DNA of 64,000 bases from Sulfurospirillum diekertiae (GCF_011769985.2 NZ_CP039734.2:2356001-2420000), one strand, 5' to 3'. Positions 19,338-28,535 are shown, counted from the first letter of the stretch. Notes: a model not told the origin generated them from the letters alone. Numbers and translations are program-made.

Positions 19338-20285
19338 GTGGAAAACACACTTCAAGCCATTAAACAAGAGATTAAGAAGGTGATCGTTGGACAAGAAGAA
19401 CTTGTGGATGCCATGCTCATAGGTCTACTCAGTGGTGGGCATATTTTGGTCGAAGGTGTACCGGGGCTTGCCAAAACGACAGCGATTAATGCGCTCTCAA
19501 AAGCACTAGGACTGGATTTTAAACGGGTGCAATTTACGCCTGATTTATTGCCAGCCGATGTCATTGGAACGGAGATTTACGACCAAAAAAATGGTGATTT
19601 TAAAATCAAGCATGGCCCTATTTTTACCAATCTTCTCTTAGCCGATGAGATTAACCGAGCGCCTGCTAAAGTGCAATCTGCCCTTTTGGAAGCGATGCAA
19701 GAGAAACAAGTGACCATCGGCGATGAGAGTTTTACCCTCTCGCTTCCCTTTTTAGTCATGGCAACGCAAAATCCGCTCGAACACGAAGGCACATACCGTT
19801 TGCCCGAAGCGCAACTGGATCGTTTTTTGATGAAAATCATTGTGGGCTATAACAGTTTTGAAGAAGAGATGGAAGTGGTCAATCGTGTCGTACAACGAGG
19901 ATTTGAGAGCATTGTCAAAGTGGCTGATGCCCAAGACATCTTGCATCTTCAACAGCAACTCTCCACCATCCACATCGATGAAGCCTTGCAAAGGTACATG
20001 CTGCAAATCATCTTTGCCACGCGCTCACCTAAAGCGTATGGACTGGAATCCTTAGAAACGTATATTCATTTTGGGGCGAGTCCTAGAGCCTCCATTGATC
20101 TGCTTAAAGCCTCTAAAGCGCTAGCACTGATTCGTGGCAAAGATTATGTCTCTCCCTATGATGTGGCAGAGGTGGTATCGGGGGTATTACGTCACCGCAT
20201 TATCTTAAATTACCAAGCTGAAGCAGAAGATATCAGCGTGGATTTTATCATCAAAAAAATCATGCAGACGATCAAAGTACCGTAA
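19338..20285 (+). CDS. moxR: MoxR-family AAA+ ATPase
   Basis: AAA+ chaperone-like ATPase, 315 residues. The start is GTG 19338, preceded by AGGTGATAAT. Walker A is [10 protein letters not shown] (about 38-47), Walker B is [10 protein letters not shown], sensor 1 is [19 protein letters not shown], followed by the helical lid. MoxR proteins act with VWA-domain partners to assemble or insert metal or cofactors in complexes. Here it heads a seven-gene run with DUF58, two VWA membrane proteins, a TPR protein and BatD. Confidence 0.93.
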   Translation: MENTLQAIKQEIKKVIVGQEELVDAMLIGLLSGGHILVEGVPGLAKTTAINALSKALGLDFKRVQFTPDLLPADVIGTEIYDQKNGDFKIKHGPIFTNLLLADEINRAPAKVQSALLEAMQEKQVTIGDESFTLSLPFLVMATQNPLEHEGTYRLPEAQLDRFLMKIIVGYNSFEEEMEVVNRVVQRGFESIVKVADAQDILHLQQQLSTIHIDEALQRYMLQIIFATRSPKAYGLESLETYIHFGASPRASIDLLKASKALALIRGKDYVSPYDVAEVVSGVLRHRIILNYQAEAEDISVDFIIKKIMQTIKVP

Positions 20286-20292
20286 AGGTATC

Positions 20293-21123
20293 ATGATGCA
20301 GACTCAAAAAGCCATCTTGGTTAAAACCAAGCGGAAGATTTTCGCACTCCACTCAGGCAATCACCCCTCCATTTTTGAATCACGAGGGATTGATTTTAGA
20401 GAGATCAAAGAGTACACCTTTGGCGATGAAATACGCAAAATCAACTGGAAAGTGACCGCACGTGAGCAAAGTCCTTATGTCAACCGCTTCAACGAAGAGC
20501 GCGCTTTAAATGTATTGGTCGTTTTTTTAGTGAGCGGAAGCATCTACTTTGGAACGCAAAAACTCAAACAAGAGAGCATGGCAGAAGTACTATCCGCCCT
20601 CTCCTTTGCAACACTGCATCAGAGTGATTACTTAAGTACGCTCTTTTTTAGTGATAAAGAGGAGTTTTTTCACGCTCCCACCAAAAACATGGGCTCGTTG
20701 GAACGCCTTTTGGATGTGGCCTTAACGCTCAATCCCCTTTCCAAAACCGTGGACTACACAGCGCTTAATACCTACGTGATGAACCGCATCAAACGCAAAT
20801 CGCTCATGTTTGTCATTGGTGATTTTTACGGCGATGTGGATTTGAGCGCGTTGATGGCACGCAATGAAGTTTATGCCATTATGGTGCGCGACCACTTTGA
20901 GGAGTCCCCCAAATTGCAAGGTGAGCACACGCTCATCGACCCTAATACGATGCACCAGAGCTCTTTTTCACTAAGTGGTTCACAACTCAAAGCTTACGCC
21001 AAAAAGATGGAAGAGCAAGACGCTCGAACCATCGCGCATTTTAAAAAACATAAAATCAAACACACCAAACTCTATACGGATGAAGAGCCGTATGAGAAGT
21101 TGTTTGAACTTTTTAGGGGTTAA
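20293..21123 (+). CDS. DUF58 domain protein
   Basis: Cytoplasmic protein of 276 residues carrying the DUF58 signature FREIKEYTFGDEIRKINWKVTAR, found almost always beside MoxR. A VWA-like fold is likely in the C-terminal half. Seven bases after moxR; the stop is immediately followed by the next gene. The biochemical role of DUF58 proteins is not known. Confidence 0.88.
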   Translation: MMQTQKAILVKTKRKIFALHSGNHPSIFESRGIDFREIKEYTFGDEIRKINWKVTAREQSPYVNRFNEERALNVLVVFLVSGSIYFGTQKLKQESMAEVLSALSFATLHQSDYLSTLFFSDKEEFFHAPTKNMGSLERLLDVALTLNPLSKTVDYTALNTYVMNRIKRKSLMFVIGDFYGDVDLSALMARNEVYAIMVRDHFEESPKLQGEHTLIDPNTMHQSSFSLSGSQLKAYAKKMEEQDARTIAHFKKHKIKHTKLYTDEEPYEKLFELFRG

Positions 21124-21124
21124 G

Positions 21125-21511
21125 ATGGAGCAATTACGTGATATTAAAGGCTTGGTTGAAATTCCTTTTCCCACGCTTTGGCTCATCATCGCAGCTCTTG
21201 CCTTGGTGTGCCTTCTGCTTCTTGGAGCATCTCTTTGGTACCGTTCCCATCAGCGCAAAAAAGCACACAGTGTGAGAGCAAAAGCACTTCTTGCGTTGAA
21301 GCAGATGGACTTTAGCGATGCCAAAGAAGCGGCGTACTGTTTTACCCACAATGGGTACCTAGTACTGGGCGAAAACTCTTTACATGTAAAGAATTTTGAG
21401 ACGATTGTGCAAGACCTAGAAGCGTACAAATTTAAAAAAGAAGTTCCTTCGTTGGATGAAGCGATGACGCGTCGTATGCAAGCGTTTATCAAAGAGGTTT
21501 CCCATGTTTAG
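21125..21511 (+). CDS. Small membrane protein of the MoxR/Bat operon (DUF4381-like)
   Basis: 128 residues with one N-terminal membrane helix (about 17-40, LWLIIAALALVCLLLLGASLW) and a soluble Lys/Arg-rich tail. The start at ATG 21125 follows the DUF58 stop directly; longer readings run back into that gene in another frame. The position between DUF58 and BatA is where DUF4381 proteins are usual, and the size and topology fit, but I see no decisive motif. The 3' end overlaps batA. Confidence 0.75.
   Translation: MEQLRDIKGLVEIPFPTLWLIIAALALVCLLLLGASLWYRSHQRKKAHSVRAKALLALKQMDFSDAKEAAYCFTHNGYLVLGENSLHVKNFETIVQDLEAYKFKKEVPSLDEAMTRRMQAFIKEVSHV
21379..21390. repeat. Iterated palindrome, perfect 12-mer
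   Basis: TTTACATGTAAA within the DUF4381-like gene, read Leu-His-Val-Lys. Confidence 0.8.
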
Positions 21512-22385
21512 TTTTGAATACCCTTACGCGTTTGCGCTTTTACTCCTCTTTTTCGCTGGCTTCAAGTGGTTTAAAATGCGAAGCTCTATTTTGATTTTTC
21601 CCAATCTACCGCTCCTTCAACAGGTCGAACACAAAGGCGGTTATGCAAGACTGATCAGCAAATACCTAGCCATTTTTGCGCTTGTTACCGCTCTTGCTTC
21701 GCCTATCATCAAAGATGAGACGATTATTCAGCATGGCAAAGGGTATGAGCTCTCGTTGATTTTAGATGTGAGCGGTTCGATGCATGAGAGCAATAAAATA
21801 GGCATCGTCAAATCCATCGTTCAAGAGTTCATCGAAGCGCGCAAAGACGATAAATTAGCCCTCAGTGTTTTTGGCGATTTTGCGTACGTGGCAGTCCCTC
21901 TGACCTTTGATAAATCCAGTTTGCTCGACCTGCTCAGTCGCCTTGATGCAGGTGTTGCAGGGGTGCATCAAACCGCACTCTATGAAGCGCTTTATCTCAG
22001 CAGTAACATCTTTAAAACCTCGACCTCTAAAAATAAAATTGCGATTTTACTCACTGACGGTATGGATAACGCTGGCACGATTCCCATTGATGTCGCCATT
22101 CGCACCGCGCAAAAATACCACATCAAAGTCTACACCATAGGCGTTGGTGGCTCAAACGACTACAATCCAACGGTCTTGCAAACCATCGCCAAAGAGACGG
22201 GCGGCATCTTTTTTGAAGCCAATTCCAAACAACGCTTGGAGGAGATTTACCATCAAATTGACAGCCTTGAGAAAAGTGAAATTACCGCCGACAAGTACGT
22301 TAAAAAAGAGTACTTTTTTCAGTATTTTCTCATAGGATCCCTTGTATTTATGGGACTTTATATGATACTTTCCAACAAGGAGTAA
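21504..22385 (+). CDS. batA: VWA-domain membrane protein, BatA type
   Basis: 293 residues: N-terminal membrane helices (about 5-22 and 55-70), a periplasmic VWA domain with intact MIDAS (DVSGSMHES at about 87, later LTDGMDNAG), and a C-terminal helix (about 270-290). Bat (Bacteroides aerotolerance) proteins contribute to envelope stress tolerance. It overlaps the preceding gene by eight bases. Confidence 0.87.
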   Translation: MFSFEYPYAFALLLLFFAGFKWFKMRSSILIFPNLPLLQQVEHKGGYARLISKYLAIFALVTALASPIIKDETIIQHGKGYELSLILDVSGSMHESNKIGIVKSIVQEFIEARKDDKLALSVFGDFAYVAVPLTFDKSSLLDLLSRLDAGVAGVHQTALYEALYLSSNIFKTSTSKNKIAILLTDGMDNAGTIPIDVAIRTAQKYHIKVYTIGVGGSNDYNPTVLQTIAKETGGIFFEANSKQRLEEIYHQIDSLEKSEITADKYVKKEYFFQYFLIGSLVFMGLYMILSNKE

Positions 22386-22388
22386 GGT

Positions 22389-23357
22389 GTGGAATTTTTA
22401 AATCCAGAAGCTTTTTGGGCACTCTTAGCACTGCTACCCTTCAGTTATTTTCTCACACGTCGCAGCAGCAGTCTAGAGTCACTCTTTGCCCCTGAAATCT
22501 TTGCCAAAATTAGCTTTTCACGCCAAAGTATTTCGAGGCGTTCGCGCAATGTGTTGATGCTTTTGGCGATGAGTTTTGTCATTATCGCTCTTGCTCGCCC
22601 CGTTCTCAAGGAAGGCGAAATCACCGTCGATACCACGTCAATAGATGTCGTTGTGGGCTTTGACCTCTCCGCTTCCATGTTCAGCGATGATGTTTACCCC
22701 AGCCGTTTTGCGCTCGCTCAGCAAAAATTTGATGATCTTTTAAATGTCTTTCCTGAAGCCAATGTCGCGGTGATCGGTTTTAGTTCACAAGGCTTTTTGG
22801 TCGCTCCACTCAGTCGAGACTTTCACACCTTGCGCTTTTTGGTCGAACACATGAATGCTCGCTCGGTATCGCAAAAAGGAACCAATATCCTCTCCGCCCT
22901 TCAAAGTGCGGAAAACTTGATGAAAGAGAGCACACACAAAGCGTTGATTTTACTCACTGATGGTGGCGATACGGAGACCTTTGACAAAGAGATCGCTTAT
23001 GCAAAAACACACGGCATTAAAGTCTATGTTTATGCTATCGGTACGGAAAAAGGCGGTGCGATTAAGGGTGAAAATGGAATGCTCACCGATGCCAAAGGCA
23101 ATGTCGTCATCACGCACCTCAACGAGTCGATCAAACAGCTTGCGCTTCAAAGCGATGGAGCCTACTTGCACTACTCGTTACGCCATGATGACATCAAAGC
23201 GATGGTGGAAGATATTCGCTCTAAATTTAAAAGCCATACCCGTAAGAGCGATACGATTCACGCCTATCAAGAGCTTTTTTACTACCCATTGATGTTCGGC
23301 ATCCTCTTCTTGTTGTTGAGTTTGATTTCTTTACCACAAAGGAAAATTCATGGTTAA
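22389..23357 (+). CDS. batB: VWA-domain membrane protein, BatB type
   Basis: 322 residues, GTG start at 22389. It has membrane helices near both ends and a VWA domain with a variant MIDAS DLSASMFSD (DxSxS kept) and LTDGGDTET. It is a paralogue of the preceding BatA-like protein; such pairs are thought to form hetero-oligomers. Eight bases overlap the TPR gene. Confidence 0.87.
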   Translation: MEFLNPEAFWALLALLPFSYFLTRRSSSLESLFAPEIFAKISFSRQSISRRSRNVLMLLAMSFVIIALARPVLKEGEITVDTTSIDVVVGFDLSASMFSDDVYPSRFALAQQKFDDLLNVFPEANVAVIGFSSQGFLVAPLSRDFHTLRFLVEHMNARSVSQKGTNILSALQSAENLMKESTHKALILLTDGGDTETFDKEIAYAKTHGIKVYVYAIGTEKGGAIKGENGMLTDAKGNVVITHLNESIKQLALQSDGAYLHYSLRHDDIKAMVEDIRSKFKSHTRKSDTIHAYQELFYYPLMFGILFLLLSLISLPQRKIHG

Positions 23358-24195
23358 ATCACTCCTTTTACTCATCGGATTGATAAGCATTACGCAAGCG
23401 GGGTTACTTGATTTTTGGAATGCAAATCAAGCCAAAGAGGCGTACGCAAAGGGCGATTATTCTAAAGCCTCATCCTTGTATCAAAGCCTAGATCAAACCA
23501 ACGAGAACGCTGCGTACAATTTGGGCAATGCCTATTACAAAGAAAAAGCCTACGACAAAGCTTTAGAGGCGTATCAGCATGTTAAAGATCCAAAACTTTT
23601 GCCTCAAACCTTACATAACATGGGCAATAGCTACGCACAATTACACCAAAATGATCAAGCCATCAAAGCGTACGAATCAGCGCTCAAACTCAAAGAGGAC
23701 AAAGACACACGGTTCAATTTGGAGCTCTTAAAAAAAGAGCAACAAAAACAAGACCAAAAACAGAATAATTCATCTGAAAACAATCAGAAAAAAGACAACC
23801 AACAAAAATCCTCGTCCAAAGAACAACCAAAAGACAGCAATACCTCTCAAAATTCAAGCAATTCTGAACCGCAACAAAGCGACAAACCTGCTCAACATGA
23901 GCCAAAAAATGCTAAAGACACCAACACTTCGGCGCAGCAACAGCCCACATCTTCCAAACCTGAAGAGAAGCCTTCGTCTGATACACATGATGCACAAAAG
24001 CACGATGCACCCAAAAAAGACGATACGAAAGATGAACAACAGGCGCAAGCGGCTCAAGCAGATGATGCTAGCGCACCTATTAGCAACCATGAAGAGCACC
24101 AATGGGACAAAATACTCAATCAAAGAGGGGTCAATACGTTGATGTTGCCGCTAAGCAACAAAGGAGAAAAAGATGATACTTCAAAACCTTGGTAA
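23350..24195 (+). CDS. batC: TPR protein with long low-complexity tail, BatC-like
   Basis: 281 residues: signal peptide (1-17), two to three tetratricopeptide repeats (about 28-125: AYNLGNAYYKEKAYDKALEA, HNMGNSYAQLHQNDQAIKA), then about 120 residues dominated by Gln, Lys, Ser, Asn and Asp, probably disordered. Likely a periplasmic scaffold joining BatA/B and BatD. It overlaps batD by 23 bases. Confidence 0.83.
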   Translation: MVKSLLLLIGLISITQAGLLDFWNANQAKEAYAKGDYSKASSLYQSLDQTNENAAYNLGNAYYKEKAYDKALEAYQHVKDPKLLPQTLHNMGNSYAQLHQNDQAIKAYESALKLKEDKDTRFNLELLKKEQQKQDQKQNNSSENNQKKDNQQKSSSKEQPKDSNTSQNSSNSEPQQSDKPAQHEPKNAKDTNTSAQQQPTSSKPEEKPSSDTHDAQKHDAPKKDDTKDEQQAQAAQADDASAPISNHEEHQWDKILNQRGVNTLMLPLSNKGEKDDTSKPW

Positions 24196-25702
24196 GATGG
24201 CGCTTCTTTGCGTCTGCTTCTGCGCGTTTCTTTTCGCAGACGCTTCCATTCGCGTCGATAAGATGGCGTTGTACCCAGGCGATGCCGTGACCTTTACCCT
24301 GAGTGCAGAAGGGAGTGATGTCACCTTTCCAAGCATCAGTTCGGTTGATGAGTTTCCCATTTTGGGCACATCCAGTGCCAACAGCATTCAGATGATCAAT
24401 GGCGCTACCACCCGAAATATTTCACGCAGTTACACCTTTTCGCCAACGCACGATGTAACCATTCCTGCCTTTTCCGTTACGATAGCAGGCAAAGCGTACA
24501 GCACAGAGCCTCAAAAAATATCCGTTTTAACCCCCAAAGCCAGCAAGTCGGGTGAGCCTTTTGTGCTTGAGCTCAAAGCCGATAAAAAGAGTGCGTATGT
24601 GGGTGAGCCGATAAAGCTTAGCATGGTTTTCAAACAACAAGTAGGTGCAAAAGCCGATAAGGTCGAAGTGAGCGAGCTTTCACTCAAAGATTTTTGGGTT
24701 AAAAAAGAGGAAACACTGCATCAAAATGTCGAAGGCGAGTATGTCACCAAACAGTATGATTACGTGCTGTTTCCTAAAAAAACAGGCGACATTGAGATTC
24801 CTGCCATCTTTTCACGCGTCGGAACCGCGGTTAAAACAGACATGGGAGGTGGTGGACTGGATAGCTTTTTTAATGATTCACTGTTCGCTCCCATGCAAAT
24901 CAAATGGAAACAGGTTTTCTCCAACGCGTTACATGTAAACGTAAAACCTTTACCTTCTAACACCTATCTCTATGGCGATTTTTCCATTGAAGCGAGTGTG
25001 GATAAAACGTCCACTGAGCCCAATAAGCCCATCAACCTGATTCTTCACATTAAAGGCAAAGGAAACATCGATGACATCGCCCAGTTCAATCCTTCCATCA
25101 ACGATGTCGCCATTTATGCCGATGCCCCCAAAGTAGATGCTTCGTTAAACAAAGAGGATTATGAAGGCGAATTTAGCGAGCATATCGCATTGGTCTCCGA
25201 TAAAGATTTCACGATTCCCTCGTTTGATCTCTCCTACTTTGATGCCAAAACGCATACCGTCGTCACTCAAAAAACCAAAGAAATCCCCATTCACATCATC
25301 GGTGCAGTGATAAAAAGTGCTCCTACGTTAGAGAAAAACAAAAGTAGCGAACCAACGGCAGAGCCTGCAACGTCTGATGAGCCGAAAAAACCCTTTTTAT
25401 TTAAACCGTACATGAACGCTCTTTACGCAGCACTGGGCATTCTTTTCATTCTAGCCTTGGGTGTATGGTTCGCTCAAACCAAAAAAGCGCGCCCCATCTC
25501 ACAAACACAGGCTTTAGCATCCGCGATTGATAAAGCCAAAAGTGATAAAGCCTTGTTCGATCTCTTGCTTCCTTATGCTAAAAAAGATGCGTTGATTGCG
25601 GAGATTTTAGCTAAACTCGAAGCCAATCTTTACGGTGGCGCACAGAACATTATCGACAAAAAAGAGCTCAAACGGTTCGTGGAAGAAAGAGCGATTGGGT
25701 AA
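24173..25702 (+). CDS. batD: BatD-like oxygen-tolerance membrane protein
   Basis: 509 residues: signal peptide (1-23), about 390 residues of periplasmic beta-rich domains, one membrane helix (about 413-432) and a short cytoplasmic helical tail. Family landmarks are VDKMALYPGDAVTFTL near the N-terminus and VTIPAFSVTIAGKAYSTEP. Last gene of the MoxR/Bat run. A palindrome lies at 24928 in the gene and another 30 bases after the stop. Confidence 0.85.
   Translation: MILQNLGKMALLCVCFCAFLFADASIRVDKMALYPGDAVTFTLSAEGSDVTFPSISSVDEFPILGTSSANSIQMINGATTRNISRSYTFSPTHDVTIPAFSVTIAGKAYSTEPQKISVLTPKASKSGEPFVLELKADKKSAYVGEPIKLSMVFKQQVGAKADKVEVSELSLKDFWVKKEETLHQNVEGEYVTKQYDYVLFPKKTGDIEIPAIFSRVGTAVKTDMGGGGLDSFFNDSLFAPMQIKWKQVFSNALHVNVKPLPSNTYLYGDFSIEASVDKTSTEPNKPINLILHIKGKGNIDDIAQFNPSINDVAIYADAPKVDASLNKEDYEGEFSEHIALVSDKDFTIPSFDLSYFDAKTHTVVTQKTKEIPIHIIGAVIKSAPTLEKNKSSEPTAEPATSDEPKKPFLFKPYMNALYAALGILFILALGVWFAQTKKARPISQTQALASAIDKAKSDKALFDLLLPYAKKDALIAEILAKLEANLYGGAQNIIDKKELKRFVEERAIG
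24928..24939. repeat. Iterated palindrome copy (GTTACATGTAAA)
   Basis: Within batD, read Leu-His-Val-Asn; the 10-bp core is intact. Confidence 0.7.
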
Positions 25703-25732
25703 AATTTTGAAGTTAAAATCGTTGCAAATATT

Positions 25733-25744
25733 TTTACATGTAAA
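25733..25744. repeat. Iterated palindrome, perfect 12-mer, intergenic
   Basis: TTTACATGTAAA between batD and the TauE-like gene, ending six bases before the -35 of the promoter at 25751-25779. Confidence 0.85.
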
Positions 25745-25750
25745 GATATT

Positions 25751-25779
25751 TTGAGTGGCTTGGTAAATTTTTGTATAAT
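25751..25779 (+). promoter_or_regulatory. Sigma70-type promoter of TauE-like permease
   Basis: TTGAGT (25751-25756), a 17-base spacer and TATAAT (25774-25779), followed by AAGGAG and the start. Confidence 0.6.
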
Positions 25780-25807
25780 TTTTTAATGATCAAGGAGCTA
25801 CACATTG

Positions 25808-26521
25808 ATGAATGACTTTATTTTGGGGTTGATCACTTTTCTAACATCCGTCCTTACAGGTGCGGTAGGAATGGGTGGTGGATTATTAATGATCGCTATT
25901 CTTCCATCCTTTTTACCACTCAACGCGCTTATCCCCGTTCATGGACTAACACAAATATCGAGCAATGTATCACGAGCCTATTTTGGACATAAAGATATTC
26001 AGTACAGTGTTGTCCCCAAATTCTTGATTGGTTCACTTATTGGTGTTGGCATCTTTGCTTTTTTACTCAATCTTATTACGATCAACTATATCCCATTATT
26101 CATTGGAACGTATATCTTGTTATCTTTATGGTCTCAAACCTTTAATGAGAAAATAAAAAAATATGAAAGCTACTACGTCATTGGATTTTTTCAATCAGGA
26201 CTTTCAGTTGTTGTCGGCACAACGGGTCCACTTGCCATAACAAAACTCCTAAAAGAGTTTGAAGATAATGATAAAGTCGTTGCAACCTCCGCGGTGCTTA
26301 TGAGCATTACGCATATTTTAAAAGCACTTGTCTATCTCAATTTTGGATTTATCTTTGCTGACTATCTTGGGATGATTTTCTTTATGATTGCCTGCTCTAT
26401 TTTAGGCTCATACGTAGGTACAAAATTGAGGAATAAGATTGATGGTAAAAAATTATTCTTTGCATTGAGAATAGTGCTCTCTATTATGGCACTCAAATCA
26501 ATTCTATCGATTTTTCAATAA
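25808..26521 (+). CDS. TauE/SafE-family anion permease
   Basis: Inner-membrane protein of 237 residues with seven to eight hydrophobic segments, GAVGMGGGLLMIAILPSF near the N-terminus and a related VVGTTGPLAITK repeat in the second half, as in TauE/SafE (sulfite, sulfoacetate or other organic anion export). ATG 25808 is used; a TTG three bases earlier is better spaced from AAGGAG and could also serve. It has its own promoter and terminator. Substrate not inferable. Confidence 0.82.
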   Translation: MNDFILGLITFLTSVLTGAVGMGGGLLMIAILPSFLPLNALIPVHGLTQISSNVSRAYFGHKDIQYSVVPKFLIGSLIGVGIFAFLLNLITINYIPLFIGTYILLSLWSQTFNEKIKKYESYYVIGFFQSGLSVVVGTTGPLAITKLLKEFEDNDKVVATSAVLMSITHILKALVYLNFGFIFADYLGMIFFMIACSILGSYVGTKLRNKIDGKKLFFALRIVLSIMALKSILSIFQ

Positions 26522-26582
26522 AGTTCTTGCAAAGCCTACACCTATGCTGCTGTGGCACTAAATCTAGCCTCTTTTGAGACAG

Positions 26583-26616
26583 AAAGGCTTCTTATAAAAC
26601 GCTAAGAAGCCTTTTT
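26583..26616 (+). terminator. Rho-independent terminator
   Basis: AAAGGCTTCTTA (26583-26594) pairs with TAAGAAGCCTTT (26603-26614), followed by more T residues. It ends the TauE-like transcript. Confidence 0.85.
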
Positions 26617-26779
26617 GCATGTTAATCTCTTATCTTTAAAAAAGCTGAAAGAGCGTAGTCTTTCACTACACTATACATCAATATTTCTTGTTTAGAATCT
26701 TTAAATTTTTGATTTTAGTATGCAGAAAATTAGGAGTTGAGGAAAGGGGATATTTACCCATTTTGATCTGTTTTGAAAC

Positions 26780-26791
26780 TTTACATGTAAA
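26780..26791. repeat. Iterated palindrome, perfect 12-mer, intergenic
   Basis: TTTACATGTAAA, extended to a 14-base palindrome by flanking C and G, about 80 bases before the binding-protein ATG. Confidence 0.85.
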
Positions 26792-26822
26792 GAAAGTTAA
26801 AAGTCTACCCCTAACCGATACC

Positions 26823-26855
26823 TAAGAAAATTCTTAATACAATAGAGAAATTTCT
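26823..26855 (+). promoter_or_regulatory. Two palindromes flanking a -10 box before the amino-acid binding protein
   Basis: TAAGAAAATTCTTA (26823-26836) and AGAAATTTCT (26846-26855) have related half-sites and centres 21 bases apart, two helical turns. TACAAT (26838-26843) lies between them. The arrangement suggests a dimeric repressor or activator pair. Confidence 0.4.
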
Positions 26856-26869
26856 TAAAAGGAAAGACG

Positions 26870-27655
26870 ATGTTTAAGTACCTTATCAACGTTCTCATTG
26901 GACTCAGTCTTTTTACAACCCTTGTAAATTCAGCAGAAAAACCACTCATCGTTGGCATGGAGTTGCAGTACCCTCCTTTTGAGATGAGTGATAAAGATGG
27001 AACGCCTAGTGGCGTAAGTGTCGATTTGGCAAAGGCACTTGGAAAATACCTTGGACGCGAAGTCACAATCGAAAATATCGCGTGGGATGGGTTGATTCCT
27101 TCACTCAAAACAGGGAAAATTGACCTCATTATCTCTTCAATGACGATCACGGATGAGCGTCAAAAAACGATTGATTTTTCGATTCCTTACGCGCAATCCA
27201 ACTTGGCGATTTTAACCAACAAAACAAGCGGTGTGAAAAGCATTGAGGATTTAAACCAAAAGGGTAAAAAGATTGCTGTGAAAAAAGGTACAACGGGGCA
27301 TCTTTATGCAAACCAATACCTCAAAAATGCTGAACTGTTAGTCTTTGACAAAGAAAATGCCGCAGTTTTAGAAGTGATCCAAGGCAAAGCGGATGGTTTT
27401 TTGTATGACCAGCTAACGATCTATAAAAACTGGGCTAATCATAAAGAGACAACCGTTGCACTGTTAAAACCGTTTCAAGAAAAGCCTGAGTATTGGGGTG
27501 CGGCTATTAAAAAAGGTAATGACACACTCAAAGAGCAAGTCAATGCGTTTATCAAACACGCTAAAAGCGACGGCACGTTTGATGCGCTATCGAAAAAGTA
27601 TCTCACAGAGGCTAGAGCGACGTTCGATGCGCTTGGGATTCCATTTTTCTTTTAA
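26870..27655 (+). CDS. Polar amino-acid ABC transporter substrate-binding protein
   Basis: Periplasmic binding protein (SBP_bac_3), 261 residues with signal peptide (1-21). The family signature is GVSVDLAKALGKYLGREV, followed by DGLIPSLKTGKIDLIISSMTIT and FLYDQLTIYKNW. A strong AAAGGAAAG ribosome site precedes the ATG. It is followed by a permease, but no ATPase gene is in the cluster, so the ATP-binding partner must be elsewhere. Confidence 0.9.
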   Translation: MFKYLINVLIGLSLFTTLVNSAEKPLIVGMELQYPPFEMSDKDGTPSGVSVDLAKALGKYLGREVTIENIAWDGLIPSLKTGKIDLIISSMTITDERQKTIDFSIPYAQSNLAILTNKTSGVKSIEDLNQKGKKIAVKKGTTGHLYANQYLKNAELLVFDKENAAVLEVIQGKADGFLYDQLTIYKNWANHKETTVALLKPFQEKPEYWGAAIKKGNDTLKEQVNAFIKHAKSDGTFDALSKKYLTEARATFDALGIPFFF

Positions 27656-27666
27656 GGCAAAACCAT

Positions 27667-27678
27667 TTTACATGTAAA
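27667..27678. repeat. Iterated palindrome, perfect 12-mer
   Basis: Lies 11 bases after the binding-protein stop, in the leader or possible first codons of the permease (would read Leu-His-Val-Asn). Confidence 0.85.
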
Positions 27679-27751
27679 CGATTTTTTCATCCAAGAGATT
27701 GACCAAAAAGAGAATGTAAAAAAAAATAAGAGCGTTTATGTCTTTAACTTT

Positions 27752-28459
27752 TTGGTTCTTTCTTGCATCATCATCGCTGTCTGTTATGGTATGTTTACCT
27801 CGGTCTCCTATGAGTTTCATTGGGAGAGCATCTACGCGTACAAACAAAAGTTTATTGATGGCTTTTTTATGACGATCGTTATCTCCTTTTTTGCCTTGAT
27901 TTTAAGTCTTTTCATTGGAGTTTTTTTTGCGTATGGACAAAATTCTAAAGTGATTCTTTTGCGGTTTTTTTCGCGGTTTTATATCGAGCTTATCAGAGGA
28001 ACACCACTTTTGGTGCAAATTTTGATCTTTTTCTATGTCTTTGCCAACAATCTTGGCTTTAACAATCGCTATATCGTTGGAACGGTGATTCTTGCGATGT
28101 TTTCAGGTGCTTATGTGAGTGAGATTATACGAGCAGGCATCCAAAGTATTCACAAAAGTCAGTACGAATCGGCTCAATCCCTTGGCTTTACCCCGTTTCA
28201 AACCTACCGTTATATCATTTTTCCCCAAGCGTACAAAAGGATCATCCCTCCACTTACGGGGCAATTCGCCTCCATCATCAAAGACTCATCCTTGCTTTCG
28301 ATCATCTCGATCAGTGAGTTTACTATGAATGCCCAAGAGGTCAACGCTTATACTTTTTCAACCTTAGAGAGTTACATACCCCTAGCCATTGGGTATTTGA
28401 TGCTCACCTACCCTATCTCCTTTTGGGCTAAAAAGCTTGAAGAGCGGATGAAAGACTAA
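27752..28459 (+). CDS. Polar amino-acid ABC transporter permease, start uncertain
   Basis: HisM-type inner-membrane permease with about five helices; the GYESA-type coupling motif appears as SQYESAQSLGFTPFQTYRYIIFPQA, and ELIRGTPLLVQI is typical of the family. TTG 27752 gives 235 residues but has no ribosome site and starts inside a hydrophobic segment. The frame is open back to 27656 and reads plausibly from about 27665 (ILHVNDFFIQEIDQKE), but holds no ATG, GTG or TTG there; an ATT start at 27665 behind AAGG is possible. It works with the preceding binding protein. Confidence 0.82.
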   Translation: MVLSCIIIAVCYGMFTSVSYEFHWESIYAYKQKFIDGFFMTIVISFFALILSLFIGVFFAYGQNSKVILLRFFSRFYIELIRGTPLLVQILIFFYVFANNLGFNNRYIVGTVILAMFSGAYVSEIIRAGIQSIHKSQYESAQSLGFTPFQTYRYIIFPQAYKRIIPPLTGQFASIIKDSSLLSIISISEFTMNAQEVNAYTFSTLESYIPLAIGYLMLTYPISFWAKKLEERMKD

Positions 28460-28472
28460 TCGGTTTTAAATC

Positions 28473-28484
28473 TTTACATGTAAC
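28473..28484. repeat. Iterated palindrome copy (TTTACATGTAAC), intergenic
   Basis: Lies 14 bases after the permease stop and just before the terminator hairpin. Confidence 0.7.
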
Positions 28485-28494
28485 GTGAAAGCGA

Positions 28495-28535
28495 GTAAGA
28501 AAAGTAGCCTTGCGCCACTTTTCTTGCTTTACTTT
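28495..28535. terminator. Bidirectional terminator between convergent genes
   Basis: AAGAAAAGT and ACTTTTCTT form the stem around a GC-containing loop, followed by a T-rich run. It can serve the permease (+) and the TPR-like gene (-). Confidence 0.65.

Larger units (their letters stand above)
26522..26869. other. Regulatory intergenic region
   Basis: No gene is seen in these 348 bases. They hold the terminator at 26583-26616, a small hairpin GAAAGAgcgtagTCTTTC (about 26647-26664), an exact iterated palindrome (26780-26791), two similar short palindromes (26823-26836 and 26846-26855) and a TACAAT -10 box. Confidence 0.7.

Noticed and set aside
23740-24100. Low-complexity Gln/Lys/Ser tract in batC as a tandem DNA repeat
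   Set aside because: Codons vary and no repeating nucleotide unit is seen; the bias is at protein level.
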